A stretch of DNA of 64,000 nucleotides from UBA4465 sp002292365 (GCA_943788615.1 CALSQY010000001.1:1426001-1490000); one strand, 5' to 3'. Shown: positions 1-8,669, counted from the stretch's first letter. The notes: generated by a model not told the origin, from the sequence alone. Program-made: numbers and translations.

Positions 1-393
1 TTTTAATTGTTCAAGGATGATGCCCCCATATTTTTCTTTCCATTCCCAAGCATGCTCCATAAATGCCTCTCTGCTGAGATCACTTTTTTTAATCCCTTTT
101 GCTCTCAGCATTTTTACCACTTTTGCTTCGGTTGCAATCGATGCATGATCTGTACCCGGGACCCAACAAGCTTCAAAGCCTTGCATCCTTGCTTTTCTTA
201 TCAGAATGTCTTGAATGGTATTATTGAGCATATGGCCCATGTGCAGTACTCCAGTGACATTAGGTGGGGGGATGACAATACTGAAAGGTTTTTTGTTGGG
301 ATTTACTTTGGCTTTGAAATGACCTTTATCCATCCAATATTGGTACCATTTGTCTTCTACTTGAGCGGGATCATATTTAGTTGATAGGGCCAT
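1..393 (-). CDS. valS: Valyl-tRNA synthetase, N-terminal part (cut by window edge)
   Basis: Only the first 131 codons are in the window; the gene continues beyond position 1. ValRS charges tRNA-Val with valine in the cytoplasm and is a class I synthetase. The translation starts MALSTKYDPAQVEDKWYQYW, typical of bacterial ValRS. It is followed by IPPPNVTGVLHMGHML, which holds the class I HIGH-type motif (HMGH), then the NNTIQDILIRKARMQG and GTDHASIATE segments that shape the active site. The start is the ATG at 393-391. A TAnnTTTG-like -7 element lies upstream on the minus strand (complement of 423-430), compatible with transcription from the 394-499 gap. Family assignment is secure. Confidence 0.96.
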   Translation of the reverse strand, partial: MALSTKYDPAQVEDKWYQYWMDKGHFKAKVNPNKKPFSIVIPPPNVTGVLHMGHMLNNTIQDILIRKARMQGFEACWVPGTDHASIATEAKVVKMLRAKGIKKSDLSREAFMEHAWEWKEKYGGIILEQLK

Positions 394-499
394 TCTTTTT
401 TTTTAAGGTCTTATATTTTTCGCAAAACTAACCAGAACTCAAATAAACGACACTTATTTCTAGATAATTCGGTATCGAAAGAAGTGAGAGATCGTTTTT

Positions 500-1420
500 T
501 TAGAACGCAAATTGTGATTTGAATACTTGCAGTTCATCTGATAGGGAGGTAGATGTAAACCCGGTGACAGATTCAAAAAGCTTACTCTCGAGACTTACAT
601 TGAGTTCTCTGAGTTTCATGTGCTGATTGGCATAAATAAATTCTAAGTCAGGGTATAACTCTTTAAGAACGTCTAAAATCTCTAGAATCTGCAAATTTTT
701 GTCCACGAGGTTGTAAGTCCCGGTGGGAACTTCTTTTAAAACACATTGTTCTATGGTGTTTACTAGGTGCTCAATATGAATAAATGCTCGGGTCTGCTTC
801 CCGTTTCCGAATATTTGAATTCGGTTTGTAAAATGGGCATCAAACATAAATTTATTTATGACCGCATCAAAACGCATACTTTTGCTGAACCCATAGATAT
901 TTCCTCCTCTAAGTATGATAGAATTCTTTTTTTCCATCAGTCGGTTAACATGTGTTTCGCCTCTAAGCTTAGATATCCCATAATAAGTTTGTGGTAGGGG
1001 CAATGTGGATTCATCTGCCAGATCAGCACCTGTACCATAAACTGCTGTACTGCTGAGATGGATGAATTTAGAGACGCCACTTTCCTCTGCGGCATAGACA
1101 ACTTCTGCAGTACCCCAATGATTTACTTGTTCAAAAAAATGGGGATCCGTATTTGCAAAGGGAGTAGTTACCATGGCAGCCAAATGTATTAAAACATCCG
1201 TGTCAGTCAACTGTTTCTTTAATAACCGGGAATCCAATATTTCTCCATGAACAAACTCTATTTTGGACAAAAAAGGGTATTTTTTTCCTAAAAAAAGGCT
1301 TCTATGACCTTTACTCAAATTATCATAAATAGTGATTTTACTAATTTCCTTGTTGAGCGACAATTTTGCCAATAATTCAGTTCCTACATATCCCGCACCT
1401 CCGGTAATTAATATATTCAT
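500..1420 (-). CDS. NAD-dependent epimerase/dehydratase (extended SDR)
   Basis: A 306-residue extended short-chain dehydrogenase/reductase of the nucleotide-sugar epimerase type. Visible features are the N-terminal dinucleotide-binding GGAGYVG (residues 7-13), the catalytic Ser-Thr region HLSSTAVYG (121-129) and the YxxxK pair Y147-K151 in YYGISK. Length fits UDP-glucose 4-epimerase and dTDP-glucose dehydratase relatives, but I cannot assign the sugar. Its ATG overlaps the stop codon of the upstream cysH-type gene (ATGA at 1420-1417), so the two are probably translationally coupled. No other polysaccharide genes adjoin it, so a role in cell-surface sugar synthesis is only inference. Confidence 0.85.
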   Translation of the reverse strand: MNILITGGAGYVGTELLAKLSLNKEISKITIYDNLSKGHRSLFLGKKYPFLSKIEFVHGEILDSRLLKKQLTDTDVLIHLAAMVTTPFANTDPHFFEQVNHWGTAEVVYAAEESGVSKFIHLSSTAVYGTGADLADESTLPLPQTYYGISKLRGETHVNRLMEKKNSIILRGGNIYGFSKSMRFDAVINKFMFDAHFTNRIQIFGNGKQTRAFIHIEHLVNTIEQCVLKEVPTGTYNLVDKNLQILEILDVLKELYPDLEFIYANQHMKLRELNVSLESKLFESVTGFTSTSLSDELQVFKSQFAF

Positions 1421-2076
1421 TTTTTGCTAATTAATTCAGTGTGCAAGCCACATTCTAATTTATTTAAACCAAACCACCGAGCTTCTCGCACTTGCATTTC
1501 TAAATCTATTTTTCTAGTACAAGGTTCGCAGCCAATACTTGTATAACCACGCTGCTCTAATGGATGCTTGGGGATATTGTATTCTTTGAGATAGTTAAAT
1601 ATTTTTTTTTGATTCCAATCGAGCATGGGATGAAATCTTACCGTGTTGTGAGGGGCTGCTTGTTCGACCTTCATGGCGCTTCGGATGGCACTTTGATCTG
1701 CGCGAACCCCATTCATCCAAACATCATAGGTGGCCAAAACAGCATCCAATGGTTGTGTTTTGTTGATTGAACAGCAATGATCAGGATCCGAGGTATATAA
1801 GAGTTTTCCATTAAGATCTTTTTGCAAATACTTCGGCGTCTCCGGTTTTAAGTCCATTACAGTTAATTGGAAGAGATCAGCAATTTCATCCTTAAATCTG
1901 ACCGTTTCAGGAAATAGATAACCTGTATTTATAAAAAAGATGGGAATTTTTGGGCTGATTTCCTTGATGATGTGCAAGAGGACTAGACTATGAGATTGGA
2001 AGGAAGAGGTGGTAAATATTCGCTTTCCTGCTTGCTGATATTTTTTTATTTTAGATTTGATTTCAGGTATTTCCAT
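1417..2076 (-). CDS. cysH: Adenylyl-sulfate (APS) reductase, thioredoxin type
   Basis: A 219-residue PAPS/APS reductase family protein. It reduces activated sulfate to sulfite in assimilatory sulfur metabolism, using thioredoxin. The two cysteine pairs that hold a [4Fe-4S] cluster are present: C101-C102 in DHCCSINKTQPL and C183/C186 in GCEPCTR. These mark it as the APS-using form rather than the cluster-free E. coli PAPS reductase. The C-terminal catalytic ECGLH (208-212) is intact. It is first of a two-gene unit with the SDR epimerase (ATGA overlap). No sulfate adenylyltransferase or sulfite reductase genes are adjacent. A SulP-type anion transporter lies 40 kb away in the same window. Confidence 0.9.
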   Translation of the reverse strand: MEIPEIKSKIKKYQQAGKRIFTTSSFQSHSLVLLHIIKEISPKIPIFFINTGYLFPETVRFKDEIADLFQLTVMDLKPETPKYLQKDLNGKLLYTSDPDHCCSINKTQPLDAVLATYDVWMNGVRADQSAIRSAMKVEQAAPHNTVRFHPMLDWNQKKIFNYLKEYNIPKHPLEQRGYTSIGCEPCTRKIDLEMQVREARWFGLNKLECGLHTELISKK

Positions 2077-2170
2077 TTTTTTTTGTCAAACGCAAAAGAA
2101 TCAATTATTCAAGTGAATCAAAAGGGAATACGATATAATTGTGTTAAATAATGAACTAATCTTCTTTTTT

Positions 2171-2201
2171 TTTGATTTCTATCTTGCAACGTTAATATTT
2201 G
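2171..2201 (+). promoter_or_regulatory. Putative Bacteroidota-type promoter for the pterin genes
   Basis: TTTG at 2171-2174 is followed after about 18 nt by TAATATTTG (2193-2201), close to the Bacteroidota housekeeping consensus TTTG-N19-21-TAnnTTTG but with one extra base in the -7 box. It lies 20 nt before the ATG at 2221. No Shine-Dalgarno sequence is visible, as is normal in the phylum. Confidence 0.4.
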
Positions 2202-2220
2202 CATGACTGAATAGGTTAGT

Positions 2221-2634
2221 ATGAAAAAAGTTTCGGTTTTTAGAAAAGAGCATTTCAATGCAGCTCATAGACTGCATAATCCTAGTTTGTCAGATACAGA
2301 GAATGCCAGAATATTTGGTAAGTGTAATAATGCGAACTACCACGGCCACAATTATGACCTGACCGTAAAATTAATTGGAGAAGTGGATGCGACCACCGGA
2401 TATGTTTATGACATGAAGTTGTTAAGTGACATTATTAAGGAAAATATCCTCGACCGCTTTGATCACAAAAATTTAAATCTAGATGTAGAGGAGTTTGAGA
2501 GCCTTAATCCTACGGCAGAAAACATTGCTATTACCATTTATGAGATATTAAAGTCTAAAATTGAAAACCGCTACGAAATAAAAATATTATTGTATGAAAC
2601 CGAAAGAAATTTTGTCGAATACCCCGCCGACTGA
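2221..2634 (+). CDS. 6-pyruvoyl-tetrahydropterin synthase/QueD family protein
   Basis: A 137-residue PTPS-fold protein. Zinc ligands are H16 (FNAAHRLH), H41 and H43 (NYHGHNY). The catalytic set C35 (GKCNNA), D81 and H82 (FDHKNLN) is present, and so is the pterin-anchoring Glu in LLYETERN (E126). The CNNxNxHGHNY and YETxxN segments resemble animal and fungal 6-pyruvoyl-tetrahydropterin synthase more than E. coli QueD, which acts in queuosine synthesis. Its 3' end overlaps the folE gene by 41 bp, so the product of GTP cyclohydrolase I, dihydroneopterin triphosphate, is the likely substrate. Whether the end product is tetrahydrobiopterin or a queuosine precursor cannot be settled from this window. 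Confidence 0.85.
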   Translation: MKKVSVFRKEHFNAAHRLHNPSLSDTENARIFGKCNNANYHGHNYDLTVKLIGEVDATTGYVYDMKLLSDIIKENILDRFDHKNLNLDVEEFESLNPTAENIAITIYEILKSKIENRYEIKILLYETERNFVEYPAD

Positions 2635-3277
2635 CGATGATGATAGCCATGGCGTTTTTTCTTATGAAACGCCCTTAAGACCAGATGCTTTTGAAAAAGA
2701 TGATGATTTAAAAATAGAGTTAATAGAAAAGCATTTTAGGGAAATCATGCATGTATTGGGTATGGACTTGAGTGATGACAGTCTGAAGGGTACGCCGCGC
2801 AGAGTCGCAAAAATGTATGTGAAGGAAGTTTTTTCGGGTTTAAACCCATCGAGCAGGCCCACCTGTAAGTTGTTCGATAATAAATACAATTATGATCAAA
2901 TGTTGGTGGAAAAAGACATCACTTTTTACTCGCATTGCGAACATCATTTTGTTCCTATTTTCGGAAAAGCACACGTTGCCTACTTTTCAAGTGGCAAGGT
3001 TATAGGATTGTCGAAGATCAATAGAATTGTACAGTATTTTTCGAAAAGACCCCAAGTGCAAGAAAGGTTGACAGTACAAATTGCTGAAGAACTCAAAAAA
3101 CTTTTGAATACCGAAGATATTGCTGTAGTCATGGATGCAAAACACATGTGTGTCTCCTCAAGAGGGGTTGGAGATACTAATAGTCAAACGGGAACCGCAC
3201 ATTTTTCAGGAAAATTTAATGACCAGGCGGTGCGCTCTGAATTTTTAAATTATGTCAATTCGAGTGCTTCGAAATAA
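2594..3277 (+). CDS. folE: GTP cyclohydrolase I
   Basis: A 227-residue GTP cyclohydrolase I, which converts GTP to 7,8-dihydroneopterin triphosphate, the first step of folate and biopterin synthesis. The zinc site is intact: C115 and H118 in HCEHHFVP and C186 in KHMCVSSRG. GLSKINRIV and FSKRPQVQERLT are the usual family core segments. The N-terminal 40 residues are acidic and poorly conserved. The ATG at 2594 lies inside the upstream PTPS gene; no later in-frame ATG precedes the conserved core, so this start is preferred. The overlap indicates one transcript for both pterin enzymes. Confidence 0.95.
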   Translation: MKPKEILSNTPPTDDDDSHGVFSYETPLRPDAFEKDDDLKIELIEKHFREIMHVLGMDLSDDSLKGTPRRVAKMYVKEVFSGLNPSSRPTCKLFDNKYNYDQMLVEKDITFYSHCEHHFVPIFGKAHVAYFSSGKVIGLSKINRIVQYFSKRPQVQERLTVQIAEELKKLLNTEDIAVVMDAKHMCVSSRGVGDTNSQTGTAHFSGKFNDQAVRSEFLNYVNSSASK

Positions 3278-3402
3278 TTAGAAAATTTTTTTAAAGCTTT
3301 TTCTTTATGGTTTCCTCTCGGAGATAACCTTTCGTGTTCGCGTTTTTCATGAAAATAGCATTTGAATGAAAAACTTTTTATCTGTTTTGTCTCGCATTAT
3401 CA

Positions 3403-3410
3403 TATATTTG
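3403..3410 (+). promoter_or_regulatory. Putative -7 element for the pyrophosphatase gene
   Basis: TATATTTG at 3403-3410 matches the Bacteroidota -7 consensus TAnnTTTG. No good -33 TTTG lies at the right distance. The site is upstream of the ATG at 3440 but downstream of another in-frame ATG at 3362, which argues that translation begins at 3440. Confidence 0.35.
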
Positions 3411-3439
3411 CCAAAAAATTAAAAATACCAAACAAAAAA

Positions 3440-5779
3440 ATGGAATACTTTATCTATCTAGTGCCAGTCTTTGCGATTGTAGGACTGATTGTGATGGCAT
3501 TTAAAGCCAAATGGGTAATCAAACAAGATGCGGGTAAAAAGAACATGATAGAACTTGCTTCTCACATTAAAGAAGGAGCATTGGCTTTTTTGTCTGCCGA
3601 ATACCGTGTACTCATCATATTTGTTGTGATTGCTGGAGCACTTTTAGCTTTGGTTTCTTCTTTAGTAGAATCTACCAGCTATTTTATAGTAGTAGCTTTC
3701 GTTATTGGTGCTTTTTTCTCAGCACTCGCAGGAAATATAGGCATGCGTATTGCTACTGAAGCCAATGTTCGAACAACTCAAGCTGCTAGAACTAGCCTTC
3801 CAGATGCTTTAAAAGTCTCTTTTGCGGGAGGTATGGTAATGGGTTTAGGTGTTGCAGGTTTAGCTGTGTTTGGATTGAGTGTAATTTTTATCGTGCTACT
3901 TCAAATCTTCATGGGAGGTGAATGGAGTATTGATGGTAATGAAAAAATGACCATGATACTAGAAACTCTGGCTGGATTTTCATTGGGAGCAGAGTCTATT
4001 GCACTTTTTGCAAGAGTGGGTGGAGGTATTTATACCAAGGCAGCAGATGTAGGCGCAGATTTAGTAGGCAAAATAGAGGCCGGGATACCTGAAGATGATC
4101 CTAGAAACCCAGCTACGATCGCGGATAATGTTGGAGACAATGTTGGAGATGTTGCTGGTATGGGTGCTGATCTGTTCGGATCTTATGTGGCAACTGTTTT
4201 GGCATCGATGGTTCTTGGGAACTATGTGATTCGCGATATGGGTGGTGTCATTGATGATGTGTTTAACGGAATGGGTCCCATCTTACTACCCTTAGTGATT
4301 GCTGCAGTAGGCATTATATTTTCAATTTTTGGAAGTTTTTTCATTAGGATAAATAGTAATGATGCGAAAGAACAAGAAATTCAAAATGCTTTAAATATAG
4401 GTAATTGGAGTTCTATTGTGATGACGGCGATTACTTCTTATTTCATCATTAATTTTATGCTACCTGAAATCATGAAAATGGATTTCTTTGAAGTGGGTAT
4501 CAAAGAAATACCTAGAATAAACGTATTTGGAAGTGTGATCATAGGTTTAGTTGTGGGTGCTGCCATTTCTTATTTCACAGAATATTATACAGGTTTAGGT
4601 AAAAAACCTGTAATGTCAATTATTGAAAATTCAGCGACAGGAGCTGGAACCAATATTATCGCGGGTTTGTCGACAGGAATGATGTCTACATTTGCACCCA
4701 TCTTATTATTTGCTGTCGCCATTTGGGGCACGTACTCTTTAGCTGGATTTTATGGAGTAGGTATAGCGGCATCAGCCATGATGGCCACTACGGCTATGCA
4801 ATTGGCTATCGATGCTTTTGGACCCATTGCGGACAATGCAGGAGGGATTGCAGAGATGAGTAAACTTCCCAAAGAGGTGAGAGAACGTACAGACGTTTTA
4901 GATTCGGTTGGTAATACTACAGCGGCTATTGGTAAAGGTTTTGCAATTGCCTCGGCTGCTTTAACTGCATTGGCACTTTTCGCAGCCTATGTGACCTTCA
5001 CTGGTATTGATGGTATAAATATTTATAAAGCAGACGTGCTTGCGACACTTTTTGTCGGGGCTATGATTCCTGTAGTATTTTCAGCACTAGCGATGAGATC
5101 AGTAGGTCGTGCTGCTATGGAAATGGTGATGGAAGTAAGACGTCAATTTAAAGAGATTCCTGGGATTATGGAAGGTACAGGATCTCCAGAATATGGTAAA
5201 TGTGTAGATATTTCTACTAAAGCGGCCATTAAAGAAATGATGCTTCCTGGTGCGCTGACCATTATCAGTCCTATCATTATAGGTTTTTTGATGGGCCCTG
5301 AGGCATTGGGATCCTACATGGCCGGTGTAACTGTGTCAGGAGTTTTGTGGGCCATTTTTCAAAACAATTCGGGAGGGGCTTGGGACAATGCTAAAAAGTC
5401 ATTTGAAGCGGGGGTCATGATCAATGGTGAGATGACCTACAAAGGATCAGAAGCACATAAGGCGGCAGTTACAGGAGATACGGTTGGAGATCCATTCAAA
5501 GATACTTCTGGTCCTTCCATGAATATTTTGATTAAATTGACCTGCTTGATCGGTTTAGTTATTGCTCCTATTTTGGGTGAAATGTACGGCAATGGTCATC
5601 AAACTTTTAATGAAAAAGAAGTAGATGTCGTTATAAATGTGGAGAAGACCCACGAAGATGAATCATGGGAAGGCAGCATTACGGTAAATAAAAATGGAAT
5701 GGAGACAACCAAAAAACTTACAGGTACTCAGCAGGAGGTTGAAGTAATGTTAGAAGCTTTTGTAGAGGAGATGGAATAA
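3440..5779 (+). CDS. hppA: K+-dependent membrane-bound pyrophosphatase (Na+ or H+ pump)
   Basis: A 779-residue polytopic protein that couples pyrophosphate hydrolysis to ion pumping across the inner membrane. The catalytic PPi-binding segment with repeated Asp (DNVGDNVGD) and the DSVGNTTAA segment are clear. Ala rather than Lys after GNTT marks the K+-dependent subfamily, which contains Na+ pumps and Na+/H+ pumps; the pumped ion cannot be read here. About 60 C-terminal residues (from TFNEKEVDVV) form an acidic soluble extension after the last membrane segment. I start at ATG 3440 (MEYFIYLVPVFAI) rather than at an in-frame ATG at 3362, because family homology and the -7 element support the later start. 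A terminator follows. Confidence 0.93.
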   Translation: MEYFIYLVPVFAIVGLIVMAFKAKWVIKQDAGKKNMIELASHIKEGALAFLSAEYRVLIIFVVIAGALLALVSSLVESTSYFIVVAFVIGAFFSALAGNIGMRIATEANVRTTQAARTSLPDALKVSFAGGMVMGLGVAGLAVFGLSVIFIVLLQIFMGGEWSIDGNEKMTMILETLAGFSLGAESIALFARVGGGIYTKAADVGADLVGKIEAGIPEDDPRNPATIADNVGDNVGDVAGMGADLFGSYVATVLASMVLGNYVIRDMGGVIDDVFNGMGPILLPLVIAAVGIIFSIFGSFFIRINSNDAKEQEIQNALNIGNWSSIVMTAITSYFIINFMLPEIMKMDFFEVGIKEIPRINVFGSVIIGLVVGAAISYFTEYYTGLGKKPVMSIIENSATGAGTNIIAGLSTGMMSTFAPILLFAVAIWGTYSLAGFYGVGIAASAMMATTAMQLAIDAFGPIADNAGGIAEMSKLPKEVRERTDVLDSVGNTTAAIGKGFAIASAALTALALFAAYVTFTGIDGINIYKADVLATLFVGAMIPVVFSALAMRSVGRAAMEMVMEVRRQFKEIPGIMEGTGSPEYGKCVDISTKAAIKEMMLPGALTIISPIIIGFLMGPEALGSYMAGVTVSGVLWAIFQNNSGGAWDNAKKSFEAGVMINGEMTYKGSEAHKAAVTGDTVGDPFKDTSGPSMNILIKLTCLIGLVIAPILGEMYGNGHQTFNEKEVDVVINVEKTHEDESWEGSITVNKNGMETTKKLTGTQQEVEVMLEAFVEEME

Positions 5780-5799
5780 AAAATACTAAGGCAGAAAGA

Positions 5800-5831
5800 A
5801 AAGGCATTAATGACAAGTAATGCCTTTTTTT
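5800..5831 (+). terminator. Rho-independent terminator after hppA
   Basis: A 9-bp perfect stem, AAGGCATTA (5801-5809) with TAATGCCTT (5818-5826), has an 8-nt loop and is followed by a T-run. It starts 22 nt after the hppA stop. Confidence 0.85.
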
Positions 5832-6265
5832 ATAGAGAATAGTGTGGTGTATTTCAAGATATTCTCTTCAGTGGTGGATGATTTATTGTACATTTAGGAT
5901 AGGTATGCCTTGAAACCGTTGAATTATCAGTAGAATTTATATTCGTTTCACTTCCTTTCTTCGCGTTATGCATTTACAAATAATTTTATAATCTTTGTGT
6001 ATAAACAATCCTTTGAACATTTTTTTGGAGGAAACCAAATCACCAAATGTATTCATACGCAGCTTTGTCCTAAATATATGTTTCGATCGCTTCGAATAAA
6101 TCAATCAATCTTACTGCTTAAGGTAAAGCCTTTACTGCCAATAAAATCATGCACTTCTTATGTGCAAAGTCAGTATAAATTACTTTTAATATTGATTTAT
6201 CTCTTTTTGAAGGGTTACCCATTCAGTTTAACTAGTATTTATTCAAGATCAGGTTTATAAATACT
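5832..6265. other. Intergenic region upstream of the sigma factor
   Basis: No convincing gene. An 87-codon open frame (5997-6260) has no recognisable domain, ends just before the sigma-factor ATG and is probably chance. TAATCTTTG near 5989-5997 resembles a -7 box and could serve the sigma-factor operon, but no clear -33 partner is seen. Confidence 0.5.
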
Positions 6266-6805
6266 ATGACGGAGCAACAAATACTTGATCATATTTCTCG
6301 AGGAGATGAAACCGCCTTGGACTATTTGTATAAAAAATATTATCCCATGATGACCAAAATGGTCCTTAAAAATAATGGTACAGTCGAGGAAGCAAATGAT
6401 GTATATCAAGATGCATTAATTGTTTTTTGGCAAAAAGTCATTAGTGGAGACCTTAAAATCACGTCAAAAATAAGCACCTATTTATACAGTATTTGTAAAA
6501 ATTGCTGGCTGAAGGAATTAAGTCGTAAAAAGCGACTGAGCTATACAGATCAAGAAGGATCAATCGTCCAGTCCGAGCCCGAGGATATAATGTCAAAGGT
6601 GGTTCAGGATGCGATGGAGGTGTTGGGAGATCCTTGTAAAAGTGTTCTGACCTATTACTACTTCAATGAAATGTCAATGTCAGAGATAGCAGATCGCATG
6701 AACTATTCCAATGCCGATACCGTTAAAGCGAAAAAGTACAAGTGTAAAAAGCGCTTAGATGTTCTCATTAAGAAAAATTACGCTCAAGAAGATTTTTTTA
6801 ATTAA
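6266..6805 (+). CDS. ECF-type RNA polymerase sigma-70 factor
   Basis: A 179-residue ECF sigma factor. Region 2 spans roughly residues 10-80 (ETALDYLYKKYYPMM, DVYQDALIVFWQKV, ISTYLYSICKNCW). Region 4 spans roughly 110-165, with the helix-turn-helix around NEMSMSEIADRMNYSNADTV. These recruit core polymerase and read the -10 and -35 elements of target promoters. Its TAA is immediately followed by the ATG of the next gene, which looks like its membrane partner, so the two form a pair. Target genes are unknown; no matching autoregulatory promoter is recognised. Confidence 0.9.
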   Translation: MTEQQILDHISRGDETALDYLYKKYYPMMTKMVLKNNGTVEEANDVYQDALIVFWQKVISGDLKITSKISTYLYSICKNCWLKELSRKKRLSYTDQEGSIVQSEPEDIMSKVVQDAMEVLGDPCKSVLTYYYFNEMSMSEIADRMNYSNADTVKAKKYKCKKRLDVLIKKNYAQEDFFN

Positions 6806-7723
6806 ATGCAATCAAGGGATCAAGAGGAAGTTATTGCACAATATTTAACGCGGCGAATGTCTGAAGTTGAAAGGGTTGCTTTTGAGCAAAAAATTAGTGA
6901 AAGTCCGCAGTTGTCCCAAAAAATTGAGTTTGAAAAACAGATTGCTCAGGGAATCAAAAATTACAAAAAAGGAATCTTAAAATCTCGTTTAGATCAATTA
7001 GAGCTAAGTCCCAGCGCTGTTGAAACGACTTCCATCGTCACCAAAACCATATTAGCTGGGATAACTGCGGTCGTTATAGGTGGTTTATCTTATTTTATGC
7101 TGACTCCCGATGAAATCCTAGTTATTGAAAATCAAGAGACAATGATCGGTAACGATGGGATGACGGAAGATGAAAATGCCAAGATTTCGCTGGATATAGA
7201 CACAACTTATGCGATATTGAGCGATAAAAAAGAAGATGAAAGGACCTCATCAATCACAAAATACATTGAGAATACAAGGATCAAAGTCTCAAAAAAACAG
7301 TCAAAAAAAGGTTCAAAATCAGATAAAGTAACGCTCCAATCAGAGGTAGAAGTAGTACTTCCAGATATGGATGGAACTGAAATGTATTTTGATGAACCAT
7401 TTGATTCTCTTCAAGATTTCTCTGACGATTTAATGAAAAATCAAGCTCAGGTGAATTCGGTACCCGAATTGGAGATAGAAATTGAAATGAAAAGAACTAA
7501 AAAATTAAAATATATTTATGTTGGCGAAAAATTAACTTTAATTGGAGATTTTTCTGCGTCACCTTATCAAATTATTGAAGACAATACGATCGTTGAAAAG
7601 AAACTCTATTTGTACTTTGAGCAAGAGTATTACGTTTTAACCGTAACCTCCGAGAAGAAAGCATTAATCCCGGTGAAGGATATGAGATTATTAGATTATC
7701 TGGTCGACCTTAGAAACAAATAA
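6806..7723 (+). CDS. Putative membrane anti-sigma factor-like protein
   Basis: A 305-residue protein whose ATG directly follows the sigma-factor stop codon. Residues 1-70 are cytoplasmic and charged, beginning with a YLTRRMSEVERVAFEQKI segment like the N-terminal helices of Bacteroidota anti-sigma factors. One membrane segment lies near residues 76-97 (TKTILAGITAVVIGGLSYFML). The remaining 200 residues should be periplasmic and are acidic with Lys-rich stretches. No zinc-binding anti-sigma HxxxCxxC motif is present. Function rests on topology and on pairing with the ECF factor; the periplasmic part has no fold I recognise. Confidence 0.55.
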   Translation: MQSRDQEEVIAQYLTRRMSEVERVAFEQKISESPQLSQKIEFEKQIAQGIKNYKKGILKSRLDQLELSPSAVETTSIVTKTILAGITAVVIGGLSYFMLTPDEILVIENQETMIGNDGMTEDENAKISLDIDTTYAILSDKKEDERTSSITKYIENTRIKVSKKQSKKGSKSDKVTLQSEVEVVLPDMDGTEMYFDEPFDSLQDFSDDLMKNQAQVNSVPELEIEIEMKRTKKLKYIYVGEKLTLIGDFSASPYQIIEDNTIVEKKLYLYFEQEYYVLTVTSEKKALIPVKDMRLLDYLVDLRNK

Positions 7724-7768
7724 TAAGTTCAGACTATTTTTCGGTTATTTTGTAACTTACGCATCACA

Positions 7769-8659
7769 ATGAAAGATAGTAGAAGGCAGAAAAGAAAATT
7801 AGGAAGTTTCCCTTTTCTTAGTGTAATATTCAGCATCACCCTGTCGCTTGTGGTCATGGGCATTTTTGGTGTCTCATTTATTTATCTCAAAACTCTTACT
7901 TCTATTGTCCAATCAAACGTTGAAATACAGGTCTATCTAGATAAATCTATCATCGATCATGATATGAAGCGATTACAAAAGATCCTGACTACCCGACCTT
8001 ACATTAGATCAGGGGATGTTGCAGAAAACATCAATTTTATTAGTAAAGAAATGGCTGCTGAAGTATTTATAAGAGACACGGGGGAAGATTTCACTAAATT
8101 TCTAGGGGATAACCCATTGAGAGATGCCTTTTCCGTGAAGATCACAAATCAATATCAATCGGTAGACAGCTTGAAAGCTATAGAGATAGACTTAAGACAG
8201 TTTCCAGGAGTTTATGAGGTCGTTTTTCAGGAATCTTTAATAGCCAGTATAAATAAAAATCTAAGAAAAATTGGAGTATTGCTTTTGGGTATGACGCTGA
8301 TATTATTAGTCACTGTTATTGTTTTGATCAATAATACGATAAGAATAGCCTTGTTTTCTCAGCGATTTTTGATAAGGAGTATGCAGTTAGTGGGTGCTAC
8401 GAAAGGGTTTATCAGGTGGCCATTCTTGAAAAGATCTTTAATTTATGGATTGGTTTCTGGTATTTTAGCCTCGGGAATCATTTTTGGCCTCATTAAATTT
8501 GCACAACATCAAATTGATGATTTAGATAAGCTTTATGCAAAAGAACCCTACTTTATTTTATTTGCTGTTTTGATATTTTTGGGCCTTTTAATCTCATATC
8601 TTAGTACCTTATCCTCTATGAGACGCTATTTTAAAATTTCACTAGACGAACTTTATTAA
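7769..8659 (+). CDS. ftsX: Cell-division ABC transporter permease FtsX
   Basis: A 296-residue FtsX: an N-terminal transmembrane helix (about 18-41), a roughly 130-residue periplasmic domain (VEIQVYLDKSIIDHDMKRL onward), then three membrane helices near 173-195, 222-245 and 260-282. It ends in the conserved RRYFKISLDELY tail. With FtsE it regulates septal peptidoglycan hydrolases. FtsE is not nearby, as is common in Bacteroidota. It opens the cluster ftsX, DUF3098, uppP, truB, ribF, gldC, with gaps of 10 bp or less, or overlaps. Confidence 0.93.
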   Translation: MKDSRRQKRKLGSFPFLSVIFSITLSLVVMGIFGVSFIYLKTLTSIVQSNVEIQVYLDKSIIDHDMKRLQKILTTRPYIRSGDVAENINFISKEMAAEVFIRDTGEDFTKFLGDNPLRDAFSVKITNQYQSVDSLKAIEIDLRQFPGVYEVVFQESLIASINKNLRKIGVLLLGMTLILLVTVIVLINNTIRIALFSQRFLIRSMQLVGATKGFIRWPFLKRSLIYGLVSGILASGIIFGLIKFAQHQIDDLDKLYAKEPYFILFAVLIFLGLLISYLSTLSSMRRYFKISLDELY

Positions 8660-8669
8660 ACAGAAACAA

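Noticed and set aside
7..384. A 125-codon plus-strand open frame at the window start
   Set aside because: It is the antisense shadow of the valS 5' end, which has clear synthetase motifs.
5997..6260. An 87-codon open frame before the sigma factor
   Set aside because: No domain, no promoter spacing and irregular composition; likely chance in AT-rich DNA.
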